Positions 1 through 5,159 of a stretch of DNA of 5,159 nt are shown here, piece by piece. The position numbers and the translations under genes are program-made. The stretch lies in the NCBI GenBank assembly GCA_905201565.1, contig CAJKOS010000136.1, forward strand, positions 1-5,159, read 5' to 3'. Every line of letters begins with the position of its first letter. Position 1 is the stretch's first letter. The notes below the pieces were generated by a model that searched no databases, was not told the DNA's origin, and saw nothing but the letters and a program-made list of their open reading frames with translations. Origin of the DNA: an uncultured Erysipelotrichaceae bacterium (GTDB lineage Bacteria > Bacillota_I > Bacilli_A > Erysipelotrichales > Erysipelotrichaceae).

Positions 1-33
1 GGAAGCCCGCGACTTTAGTCGTGGGAGGTTCAC
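1..33 (+). mobile_element. Right end of an IS200/IS605-type (TnpB) element, partial
   Basis: Bases 6-13 and 18-25 pair as an 8-bp hairpin (one G-T wobble) with loop TTTA, followed by AGGTTCAC at 26-33. A GGAAGCCC-stem-GGGAGGTTCAC arrangement is what I recall at the right ends of many Firmicutes IS605/IS1341-type elements, where the same segment forms the 3' scaffold of the TnpB guide (omega) RNA. The tnpB gene would lie to the left on the plus strand, outside the window. TTCAC is the likely right cleavage motif, so host DNA would begin near base 34. The sequence directly shows the hairpin and tail; the family assignment is from memory, and no transposase is visible here to confirm it. An ordinary stem-loop downstream of an unrelated gene remains possible. 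Confidence 0.6.
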
Positions 34-38
34 TATAG

Positions 39-66
39 AAGATTCCTGTTACGGGAATCTTTTTTT
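39..66 (+). terminator. Intrinsic terminator reading rightward
   Basis: Bases 40-48 (AGATTCCTG) pair with 52-60 (CGGGAATCT) to give a 9-bp stem with one T-G wobble and loop TTA. The stem runs straight into seven T residues at 60-66. This is a textbook rho-independent terminator for plus-strand transcription arriving from the left edge. It starts only six bases after the proposed transposon end, so it would stop transcription of tnpB/omega-RNA, or of whatever gene preceded the insertion. Confidence 0.85.
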
Positions 67-341
67 CAGATAATATCCGAAAGTCATCACTTTGTGACTT
101 TCATATACCTTTTTCGTCATCTGTATGATTCTTTTCTGACAGTTTTTGAGAGTAATTCAATCAAAGATCAACCGCAGATAGATAACAGAATACCGGATAT
201 ATTTCCAGTTCCGTTTGTGATCTTTGGATGAGATGATCATTGACATTGTTACAGTACCTTTCGTTAACGTTATACATTTTTCAGTTCCTTGATTTCAGAA
301 AGTCTCATTTCCGGCAATTGCATTTGTGAACAGGTTTTTGA
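67..341. other. Gene-free spacer with weak inverted repeats
   Basis: No convincing gene lies here on either strand. The longest minus-strand frames are a 38-codon and a 29-codon ORF that overlap in different frames around 150-280; both lack a good ribosome site and recognisable protein features. Two inverted repeats are visible: an 8-bp stem at 79-86/95-102 with an 8-base loop and no T-tract directly after it, and a perfect 9-bp pair CAAAGATCA (162-170) / TGATCTTTG (218-226) separated by 47 bases. The stretch may be decayed DNA between the transposon end and the exporter gene, but I cannot identify an ancestor. Confidence 0.5.
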
Positions 342-379
342 AACAGAAAAAGGGATTATGCGGTTGTGCATAATCCCTT
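342..379 (-). terminator. Terminator of the leftward MATE gene
   Basis: Bases 350-361 (AAGGGATTATGC) pair perfectly with 368-379 (GCATAATCCCTT), a 12-bp stem with a 6-base loop. Read on the minus strand, the stem is followed by TTTCTGTTTC, so with the end of the stem the transcript ends in CCCTTTTTCTG. It begins 17 bases after the exporter stop codon, so it is the terminator of that gene. Confidence 0.9.
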
Positions 380-395
380 GAGAAATAGGTTGGTG

Positions 396-1784
396 TCAAT
401 TGTTTGACGGAATGCCATTATTATACTGCTTGAGTATTCTTCTGAATTCTATGGTGAACATAGTTGCGGTGGATAGTACGGCAATGGTATCCGCTACCGG
501 TTCAGCAAGGAATACGGCAAATACCTTATCCTGGAAGAAAACTGGAAGGATGAAGATCAGTGGGATGAGCAGGATGATTTTTCTCAGTACAGCAAGGAAC
601 AGGGATATCTTTGCATTTCCAAGAGCGATAAAGGTTTGCTGGCAGGCAATTTGGATACCGAAGATCAAAGACATTGCCATGTAGATGCGGATTGCCCATT
701 CTGTATAGTCGCTCAATGCTGCATCGCTTGTAAAGATAGAGATAAACAGCTGTGGAGCAAACATCGCAATTGCCCATAAGAGACATGAGTAGGCTATAGA
801 GAGTTTTAATAGCAGGAAGAATGCTTTCTTGACACGGTCGATATTGCCGGCTCCATAGTTGAAGGAAACAATTGGCTGTGAACCCTGTGTCAAGCCCTGT
901 AATGGCAACATGGAAAACTGCATGACCGAGGATAGGATGGTCATTGCGCCAACCGCAAGGTCTCCGCCATATTTGAGCAATGAAGAATTGAAGCATACTG
1001 AGATGGCACTTTCAGTTGCCTGCATGATGAATGGCGACATACCCAGTGCCAGGCATGAGGCAAAGAGTGCTGGTTCAATTTTCAGATACTTTTTTCTGAT
1101 CTTGAGATTTGTCTTTTTGCCAAGCAGGAAAGCCATTACCCATATAGCGGATACTGCCTGGGACAGGATGGTCGCAAGGGCGGCTCCCTGTACGCCCATA
1201 TGAAAGATGAAGATGAGTATAGGGTCGAGGACAATATTGATAATTGCACCGATGACAACACTCATCATACTGATGTTGGCAAAGCCCTGGGATGAGATAA
1301 AATAATTGAGACCGAGGGCAATTTCCACAAATAATGTGCCAAGAGCATAGATTTGCAAGTAACTCCAAGCATAACCGATGGTGTTTTCACTTGCGCCAAA
1401 CATCATCAGAAGGTCTTCCCCAAACAATAACAAGATGATAGTCAGAGCAATGCCGGCAACAAATGTACCGGTTGTGCAGTTGCCTAGAATCTTTTCAGCA
1501 GTTTCATGGTCTTTTCTGCCAAGCATGATGGCTGCTTTTGTCGCACCACCCATAGCCATTAATGCCGCAAATGCACTGACGACCATGATCAAAGGGAAGG
1601 CTACGCCAACACCTGTCAAGGCAGTAGCACCGATTTCTGGAATATGACCGATGTACATACGATCAACCAGATTGTAGAGAACATTGACAATCTGGGCAGT
1701 AATTGCAGGTACTGCAAGTTTGAAAAGAAGCTTCCCAACCGGATCATTGCCAAGATCCGTCTTCTTTTCAGATTTTGTTTTCAC
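396..1784 (-). CDS. MATE family multidrug efflux protein, MepA-like
   Basis: A cytoplasmic-membrane secondary transporter expected to export cationic drugs or toxins by H+ or Na+ antiport. At 462 residues it has the usual MATE length, with about twelve hydrophobic segments in two halves. Conserved MATE features, numbered from the GTG at 1784, include the TM1 proline region (PAITAQIVNVLYNLVDRMYIG, beginning near residue 26), the N-half INIVLDPI..G..GAALAT block (about 182-206), the C-half QG..QGSQPIVSFNYGAG block (296-313) and AEPVAD (427-432). QPI/FNYGAG is typical of the MepA-like subgroup. The longest ORF starts at a GTG at 1793, but the AAGGAAG ribosome site (1792-1799) overlaps that codon; it is correctly spaced, about seven bases, from the GTG at 1784, which I chose. 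The gene has its own promoter and terminator, so it is probably monocistronic. Substrate is unknown; the family call is firm. Confidence 0.95.
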   Translation of the reverse strand: MKTKSEKKTDLGNDPVGKLLFKLAVPAITAQIVNVLYNLVDRMYIGHIPEIGATALTGVGVAFPLIMVVSAFAALMAMGGATKAAIMLGRKDHETAEKILGNCTTGTFVAGIALTIILLLFGEDLLMMFGASENTIGYAWSYLQIYALGTLFVEIALGLNYFISSQGFANISMMSVVIGAIINIVLDPILIFIFHMGVQGAALATILSQAVSAIWVMAFLLGKKTNLKIRKKYLKIEPALFASCLALGMSPFIMQATESAISVCFNSSLLKYGGDLAVGAMTILSSVMQFSMLPLQGLTQGSQPIVSFNYGAGNIDRVKKAFFLLLKLSIAYSCLLWAIAMFAPQLFISIFTSDAALSDYTEWAIRIYMAMSLIFGIQIACQQTFIALGNAKISLFLAVLRKIILLIPLIFILPVFFQDKVFAVFLAEPVADTIAVLSTATMFTIEFRRILKQYNNGIPSNN

Positions 1785-1785
1785 G

Positions 1786-1799
1786 ATAATCACTTCCTT
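1786..1799 (-). promoter_or_regulatory. Ribosome binding site deciding a GTG start
   Basis: The minus strand reads AAAAGGAAGTGATTATC immediately before the GTG at 1784-1782. AAGGAAGTGA is a good anti-16S match at normal spacing for that GTG. It touches the upstream in-frame GTG at 1793-1791, leaving no spacer, so that codon is an unlikely start. The correction removes only three residues. Confidence 0.7.
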
Positions 1800-1814
1800 T
1801 TCGTATTGCTTCTT

Positions 1815-1823
1815 ATTGTAACA
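1815..1823 (-). promoter_or_regulatory. Extended -10 promoter of the MepA-like gene
   Basis: On the minus strand the bases read TGTTACAAT, an extended -10 (TGn) with TACAAT matching TATAAT at 5 of 6. No good -35 lies 16-18 bases upstream, which is tolerable for an extended -10 promoter. The predicted transcription start near 1808 gives a 5' leader of about 24 bases containing the ribosome site. Called from sequence pattern only. Confidence 0.55.
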
Positions 1824-1910
1824 CAGGCTTGAAAAGTTGATAGAAGAGCTTTGTGCCGCGGGATTTTTGCTTTAGACAGCCGCAGGCGTGTTAATTGATT
1901 TTCCCTAACA

Positions 1911-1934
1911 GAAAAAGGCAGGAAAAACCTGCCT
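1911..1934 (-). terminator. Terminator of the aldo/keto reductase gene
   Basis: Bases 1916-1922 (AGGCAGG) pair with 1928-1934 (CCTGCCT), a perfect 7-bp stem with a 5-base loop. On the minus strand the stem is followed by TTTTC, giving CCTGCCTTTTTC at the 3' end. It lies six bases past the reductase stop codon and separates that gene from the downstream exporter, although read-through is possible because both genes point the same way. Confidence 0.85.
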
Positions 1935-1940
1935 GTAATA

Positions 1941-2930
1941 TCAGTTGGAATGATGTCCGCCAAAGACTTCTGACATATGCATGTTATCCAATGCATTGTC
2001 GAGTGCCTGTAATTCTTCTGATGTCAGTTCAATCACAGAGGCATCAAAGTTTTCTTTGATGCGGCTTTCTTTGCGGGAACCTGGAATCGGAACAATATAT
2101 GGCTTTTTGTTCATCATCCAGGCAAGGGAAATCTGTGCCGGTGTAGCATTTTTGTTTCTTGCCGTCGTTTCGATGAGGTTGAGAAGATCTGTATTTTCTT
2201 CTACACCTTCCTTTGTGAACTGCGGCATTCTTGTGCGGAAGTCGGCAGAGCTGTTTTCAAACTGGGATGTGTCACGATAGCGTGCTGTGAGAAATCTATT
2301 GGCAAGCGGACTGAATGCGACAAATCCGATATGGAGTTCTTCCAGTGTAGGGAAAAGTTTCTCATAGTCACGGTACATCATGGAAAGTCTGTTCTGAATA
2401 GCTGTTACATGACATACTTTGTCAGCTCTGCGGAGATATTCTTCATTTGCTTCGGAAATACCCCAGTGGGTGATTTTACCTTCCTGGATGAGTTCCTGCA
2501 TTGTTTCTGCAACTTCTTCAGGACTGACAAGAGGATCGATACGGTGCTGGTAATACAGATCGATATGATCTGTCTTAAGCTTAGTGAGGCTTCCTTCCAC
2601 AGATTTGCGGATGGTTTTTCTGCTGCTATCGAGTTCGAGGTGGTCTCCCATGTGGCGTACACCGCATTTGGTGGCAATGACAACTTTGTCGCGATATGGC
2701 TTGAGGGCATTTCCGACTAATTCTTCATTATAAGCGGTAGAACCATCCGCATTAATACCGGTATAGCATTCAGCGGTATCAAACATTGTATAGCCGATAT
2801 CGACTGCTTTTGCGAGCAGTTCTGTCATTTCCTTTGGATCAGCCGGTGCGCCAGAGGCGTGGGTCATTCCCATACAGCCAAGTCCTACAGGTGAGACGAT
2901 GAGGTCATTTCCAAGAGTTCTGTTGTTCAT
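1941..2930 (-). CDS. Aldo/keto reductase, AKR13-like
   Basis: A cytosolic NAD(P)H-dependent oxidoreductase with a TIM-barrel fold that reduces aldehydes or ketones to alcohols; the natural substrate cannot be told. The 329-residue length is normal. The catalytic tetrad is complete: D51 and Y56 in FDTAECY, K88 in ATKCG, and H129 in LYYQHRIDP. Cofactor-site motifs are also present: WGISE (156-160), the QN pair at 179-180, FSPLANRFL (206-214) and PIPGSRKESRIKEN (281-294), where S285, R286 and R290 suggest NADPH preference. The YYQHR.DP signature and the FR.RMPQF segment (231-238) resemble the YakC-like AKR13 group. The start at 2930 was chosen because AGGAGG stands seven bases upstream and MNNRTLG is the usual beta-hairpin beginning; a longer frame to 3002 would read through the promoter. 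The gene is divergent from the second MATE exporter. Confidence 0.95.
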   Translation of the reverse strand: MNNRTLGNDLIVSPVGLGCMGMTHASGAPADPKEMTELLAKAVDIGYTMFDTAECYTGINADGSTAYNEELVGNALKPYRDKVVIATKCGVRHMGDHLELDSSRKTIRKSVEGSLTKLKTDHIDLYYQHRIDPLVSPEEVAETMQELIQEGKITHWGISEANEEYLRRADKVCHVTAIQNRLSMMYRDYEKLFPTLEELHIGFVAFSPLANRFLTARYRDTSQFENSSADFRTRMPQFTKEGVEENTDLLNLIETTARNKNATPAQISLAWMMNKKPYIVPIPGSRKESRIKENFDASVIELTSEELQALDNALDNMHMSEVFGGHHSN

Positions 2931-2955
2931 TTTTGTTCCTCCTATGTACAGTTGT

Positions 2956-2984
2956 ATTGTATTTTTGACATGTGATGTAAACAA
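2956..2984 (-). promoter_or_regulatory. Promoter of the aldo/keto reductase gene
   Basis: On the minus strand TTGTTT (2984-2979) and TACAAT (2961-2956) are separated by exactly 17 bases. The -10 matches consensus at 5 of 6 and the -35 at 3 of 6. The predicted start near 2949 leaves a leader of about 19 bases that includes AGGAGGA, which fits the translation start at 2930. Confidence 0.6.
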
Positions 2985-2993
2985 TTCGAAATA

Positions 2994-3023
2994 GTACTGC
3001 AATGCATAAGTACAACTTATTGT
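2994..3023. promoter_or_regulatory. Possible operator region between divergent promoters
   Basis: Two small dyads lie side by side between the opposing promoters: GTACT (2994-2998) with AGTAC (3009-3013), ten bases apart, and ACAA (3012-3015) with TTGT (3020-3023), four bases apart. Their position just upstream of the reductase -35 would suit a shared regulator, and their partial overlap is notable. The arms are short enough to arise by chance in AT-rich DNA, and no regulator gene is present in the window. Confidence 0.2.
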
Positions 3024-3058
3024 GTGGTGAAAATGTCTGGTTTATTACACAAGGCATA

Positions 3059-3067
3059 TGATATAAT
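3059..3067 (+). promoter_or_regulatory. Extended -10 promoter placing +1 at the MATE ATG
   Basis: TGATATAAT is a perfect extended -10 (TGn plus TATAAT). No recognisable -35 stands 16-18 bases upstream. Counting the usual seven bases from the end of the hexamer puts +1 at 3074, the A of the exporter ATG, so the mRNA would be leaderless or nearly so. No Shine-Dalgarno sequence lies before this ATG, which agrees with that reading. Confidence 0.6.
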
Positions 3068-3073
3068 GCGCCC

Positions 3074-4426
3074 ATGCGCGAAATGACAAATAGAATGACA
3101 GAAGGAAGCCCAACGAGGCTCATTATCAACTTTGCTCTTCCCTTGATGCTTGGCAATATGCTTCAGCAGGTGTATATCATGACCGATACATTAATTGTAT
3201 CTCGTGTTCTTGGTATCAATGCACTAGCGGCAGTAGGGGCTACGGACTGGCTCAGCTATATGATGATTTCCATTGTACAGGCAGTTTCACAGGGGTTTGC
3301 GATCATGCTTGCTCAGGACTTTGGGGCAGATGATCATGATCATCTCCATAAAGCACTTGCCCATTCCATCCGCTTGGCACTGATTCTGACGGTGGTGATT
3401 ACAGCGGCGGCTCTGGTGATTATGAATCCTTTGCTGCGCCTGATGAATACAAAGAGTGAACTGATGCCGATGGCATCCGGTTATCTTGGGGTGATCTATG
3501 CTGGCCTTCCAGCGGTGATGTTATTGAACTTTGGTTCTTCGGTATTACGTGCCTTTGGCAACAGTAAGACACCACTCTATGCGGTAGCTATCTCAGCCTG
3601 CCTGAATGTGGGATTGGATCTTTTGTTTGTGGCAGTGTTTGACTTTGGGGTAGAAGGTGCTGCAGTTGCAACTGTCATGGCACAATGCATTGCCGGATTG
3701 TTCTGCCTGTATGCAATTTCAAGGATTGAATGGATTTCCATCAAAAAGGAACACTTCCGCAAAGAAGCCGGCTTAGATTGGAAGCTGTTTTCCCTGAGCT
3801 GGCCGATGATGATTCAGAATATGATTATTGCTCTCGGCGGGCTGGTTGTACAGTCGCAGGTCAACCAGTATGACATATCCTTTATTTCCGGATATACGGC
3901 AACCAACAAAATCTATGGTCTTTTGGAAATGGCAGCTATTGCCTATGGTTTTGCGATGGTGACCTACATCGGTCAAAACTATGGTGCCAAGCTTGTGGGC
4001 AGAATTAAAAAAGGTATCAAAGATGCCTGCATTGTAGCGGTGATCACAAGTGGCGTCATTGCGGTATGCATGCTGTTGTTTGGAAGATACATCACCGGTA
4101 TGTTTTTGACAGGAGATGGTGCAGATGTTGTGGAAGCTGGTAATGTTGCATATCAGTTCCTTGTGATCATGTCAGTGCCATTGCCGGTTCTTTACATTCT
4201 CTATATTGCAAGAAGTTCTCTGCAGGGATTTGGAGACACGGTCAACCCGATGATATCGGGTATTGCGGAGTGTGTTACCCGCATATTGATTGCTTTGTTT
4301 GCGGTCAATCTGCTTGGCAGTACGGCAATGTTAGTCGCTGAACCTGCTGCCTGGTTTGCGGCGATGGTGCTATTGATTGGTGCACTTGTCAAACGGATCA
4401 AAAATCTCGGGAAGACATCAGCTTAA
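3074..4426 (+). CDS. MATE family efflux protein, YoeA-like
   Basis: A second multidrug and toxin extrusion transporter of the cytoplasmic membrane, 450 residues with about twelve hydrophobic segments. It belongs to a different MATE subgroup from the leftward exporter, most like the YoeA-like group of Firmicutes. Typical motifs are MTEGSPTRLIINFALPLMLGN (residues 8-28, entering TM1), SSVLRAFGNSKTPLYAV (155-171), NVGLDLLFV..F..GVEGAAVAT (178-200), GQNYGAK...RIKKG (300-314), RSSLQGFGDTVNP (380-392) and AEPAAW (422-427). The repeated R-x-x-x-G-(F)GD/NS pattern marks the two homologous halves. An in-frame stop at 3059 makes 3074 the earliest start; in-frame ATGs at 3083 and 3095 are alternatives, and none of the three has a ribosome site. 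Substrate is unknown. It is transcribed divergently from the reductase. Confidence 0.95.
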   Translation: MREMTNRMTEGSPTRLIINFALPLMLGNMLQQVYIMTDTLIVSRVLGINALAAVGATDWLSYMMISIVQAVSQGFAIMLAQDFGADDHDHLHKALAHSIRLALILTVVITAAALVIMNPLLRLMNTKSELMPMASGYLGVIYAGLPAVMLLNFGSSVLRAFGNSKTPLYAVAISACLNVGLDLLFVAVFDFGVEGAAVATVMAQCIAGLFCLYAISRIEWISIKKEHFRKEAGLDWKLFSLSWPMMIQNMIIALGGLVVQSQVNQYDISFISGYTATNKIYGLLEMAAIAYGFAMVTYIGQNYGAKLVGRIKKGIKDACIVAVITSGVIAVCMLLFGRYITGMFLTGDGADVVEAGNVAYQFLVIMSVPLPVLYILYIARSSLQGFGDTVNPMISGIAECVTRILIALFAVNLLGSTAMLVAEPAAWFAAMVLLIGALVKRIKNLGKTSA

Positions 4427-4443
4427 TGGCTGGTGTCTTTTTT
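4413..4443 (+). terminator. Terminator overlapping the MATE stop codon
   Basis: Bases 4413-4422 (AGACATCAGC) pair with 4429-4438 (GCTGGTGTCT), a 10-bp stem with one T-G wobble, followed by T at 4438-4443. The exporter stop codon TAA (4424-4426) sits in the 6-base loop, so the last three codons form the left arm. The T-tract also overlaps the stop codon of the converging minus-strand gene at 4442-4444. On the minus strand no T-tract directly follows the hairpin, so it works mainly for rightward transcription. Confidence 0.85.
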
Positions 4444-5159
4444 ACGTCTGGTATTGAACCCCATCCAGGTACTGGTTTTCATCAAAATACAAGCGGATCG
4501 ATGTATTGTCATCTATGGCATACATGATTGTCTTTTCGTCTTTTTCATGTGGTGTGCCATAGGTGTTGATCACTTCATTTCGTGTTGACCAGTTTATGAT
4601 GAGGTTATGGGGAAGAAGACAGGAAGATGATGGGAAGAAGGTGAGATAATGGATTGTACCTTCTTCGATGGGGATGGTTTTCTCTTTGGTGTTATGGATT
4701 GTGATGGTCAGGGTATCACCGTTTTCGTGTTTCAGCCATAGGGTGGATGAAGTATTGCCTTCTGTAAGAATCATTTCTGGCTCTGTGTATTCATCGATTA
4801 TCCATCCTTTGTCCAATGCATCCTGTACCTGCATCGGCAGGGTGTACAGTGCATCTTCGTACATAAATGATAATTCGTTTATATCAGGTGACTGTAGTGG
4901 GATTTCATCTGCACTTTCCAAAATGGTGATGTCATAGAGGATCTTTGTGTGTGAGAGGTATGTGACCTTTGCGTAATGATCATCAGATGGTGTGTGATGG
5001 TGGATGTTTTCTGCATATAGTTTCTGGTCGATGGGGATGGTGATATATCCTGCATCATAAGAATAACCTTCGAGATGCCATGTTGTAGTATCTTCTTCAT
5101 TGTTCAATGGTGGTACTTCAACAAAAGAGAAATGTCTGAGATAGGTTGTGGCAGGGTGG
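4442..5159 (-). CDS. Uncharacterised secreted/lipoprotein-like protein, 5' end missing
   Basis: The frame is open from the stop codon TAA (4444-4442) through the right edge of the window, so this is the C-terminal 238 residues of a longer protein. A TTG at 5107 is the first possible start codon in the visible part, but it has no ribosome site, and the upstream codons encode a plausible continuation (HPATTYLRHFSFVEVPP). The composition is acidic and rich in Thr, Ile and Tyr, with no membrane segment in view. Two blocks stand out, numbered from the first full codon: YTLPMQVQDALDKGWII (105-121), and LPHNLIINWSTRNEVINTYG (182-201) followed by TPHEKDE and ending in SIRLYFDENQYLDGVQYQ. These resemble the 'LP..v.D.ld.GW' and 'G.....V...yG.P...Y....l...F....v..i' blocks of conserved lipoprotein-like hypotheticals in gut Firmicutes, the second also recalling SmpA/BamE-type folds. 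That link is from memory and the function is unknown. Only 15 bases separate its stop codon from that of the converging exporter. Confidence 0.75.
   Translation of the reverse strand, partial: HPATTYLRHFSFVEVPPLNNEEDTTTWHLEGYSYDAGYITIPIDQKLYAENIHHHTPSDDHYAKVTYLSHTKILYDITILESADEIPLQSPDINELSFMYEDALYTLPMQVQDALDKGWIIDEYTEPEMILTEGNTSSTLWLKHENGDTLTITIHNTKEKTIPIEEGTIHYLTFFPSSSCLLPHNLIINWSTRNEVINTYGTPHEKDEKTIMYAIDDNTSIRLYFDENQYLDGVQYQT

Noticed and set aside
6..25. CRISPR repeat suggested by the GC-rich hairpin at the left edge
   Set aside because: Only one copy is present, with no spacer-repeat periodicity; the AGGTTCAC tail fits a transposon end better.
262..269. CGTTAACG palindrome in the spacer
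   Set aside because: An isolated 8-base palindrome with no promoter or adjacent gene start is expected by chance.
526..996. 156-codon minus-strand frame inside the MepA-like gene
   Set aside because: It overlaps the MATE gene in another frame, has a Cys/Trp/Pro-rich unnatural composition and no ribosome site; it is a shadow frame.
1844..1895. GC-rich GCCGC repeats between the exporter and the reductase terminator as a regulatory element
   Set aside because: The two GCCGC copies are short direct repeats with no consistent hairpin or spacing relative to the exporter promoter.
2331..2720. 129-codon plus-strand frame opposite the aldo/keto reductase
   Set aside because: It lies antisense to a gene with an intact catalytic tetrad, has no ribosome site or promoter, and its composition reflects the complementary codons.
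2965..2970. Perfect TTGACA on the plus strand as the -35 of the rightward exporter
   Set aside because: No acceptable -10 lies 15-19 bases downstream, and it is about 90 bases from the TATAAT before the exporter; it falls inside the reductase promoter spacer and is probably fortuitous.
2931..3002. 24-residue N-terminal extension of the aldo/keto reductase
   Set aside because: It would place the coding start upstream of the good -35/-10 pair and would ignore the AGGAGG seven bases before the ATG at 2930; MNNRTLG is the usual family start.

Overview
The window looks like chromosomal DNA of a low-to-medium GC Gram-positive bacterium (Bacillota). The evidence is AGGAGG-type ribosome sites, compact intrinsic terminators with T-tracts, MepA-like and YoeA-like MATE exporters, and an aldo/keto reductase and a conserved hypothetical protein of types common in gut Firmicutes. 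A more exact assignment (for example Erysipelotrichia) would be a guess.

Layout. Bases 1-33 look like the extreme right end of an IS200/IS605 (TnpB-type) element whose body lies off the left edge. It is followed within 6 bases by a strong plus-strand terminator (39-66) and a gene-free spacer. Then come a minus-strand MATE exporter (396-1784, with its own terminator at 342-379) and a minus-strand aldo/keto reductase (1941-2930, with its own terminator at 1911-1934). A 143-base divergent region with promoters facing both ways separates the reductase from a second MATE exporter on the plus strand (3074-4426). That gene ends in a terminator whose loop contains its stop codon. Converging on it is the 3' part of an uncharacterised secreted- or lipoprotein-like gene on the minus strand (4442 to the right edge). 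This last gene is open through the right edge, so its true start is outside the window.

How the genes may work together. Two multidrug/toxin extrusion proteins of different subfamilies flank an NADPH-dependent carbonyl reductase. A detoxification locus (reduce reactive carbonyls, export xenobiotics) is a reasonable inference. However, each gene has its own promoter and/or terminator, so there is no clear operon, and no regulator gene is present.

Most notable signals: the plus-strand MATE gene appears to be transcribed from an extended -10 that puts +1 at or near the A of its ATG (leaderless or nearly so, with no Shine-Dalgarno); the transposon right end abuts a terminator that would occupy the guide position of an omega-RNA; and the two MATE-gene starts and the last gene differ from what simple longest-ORF calling suggests. 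I found no convincing wholly new system.
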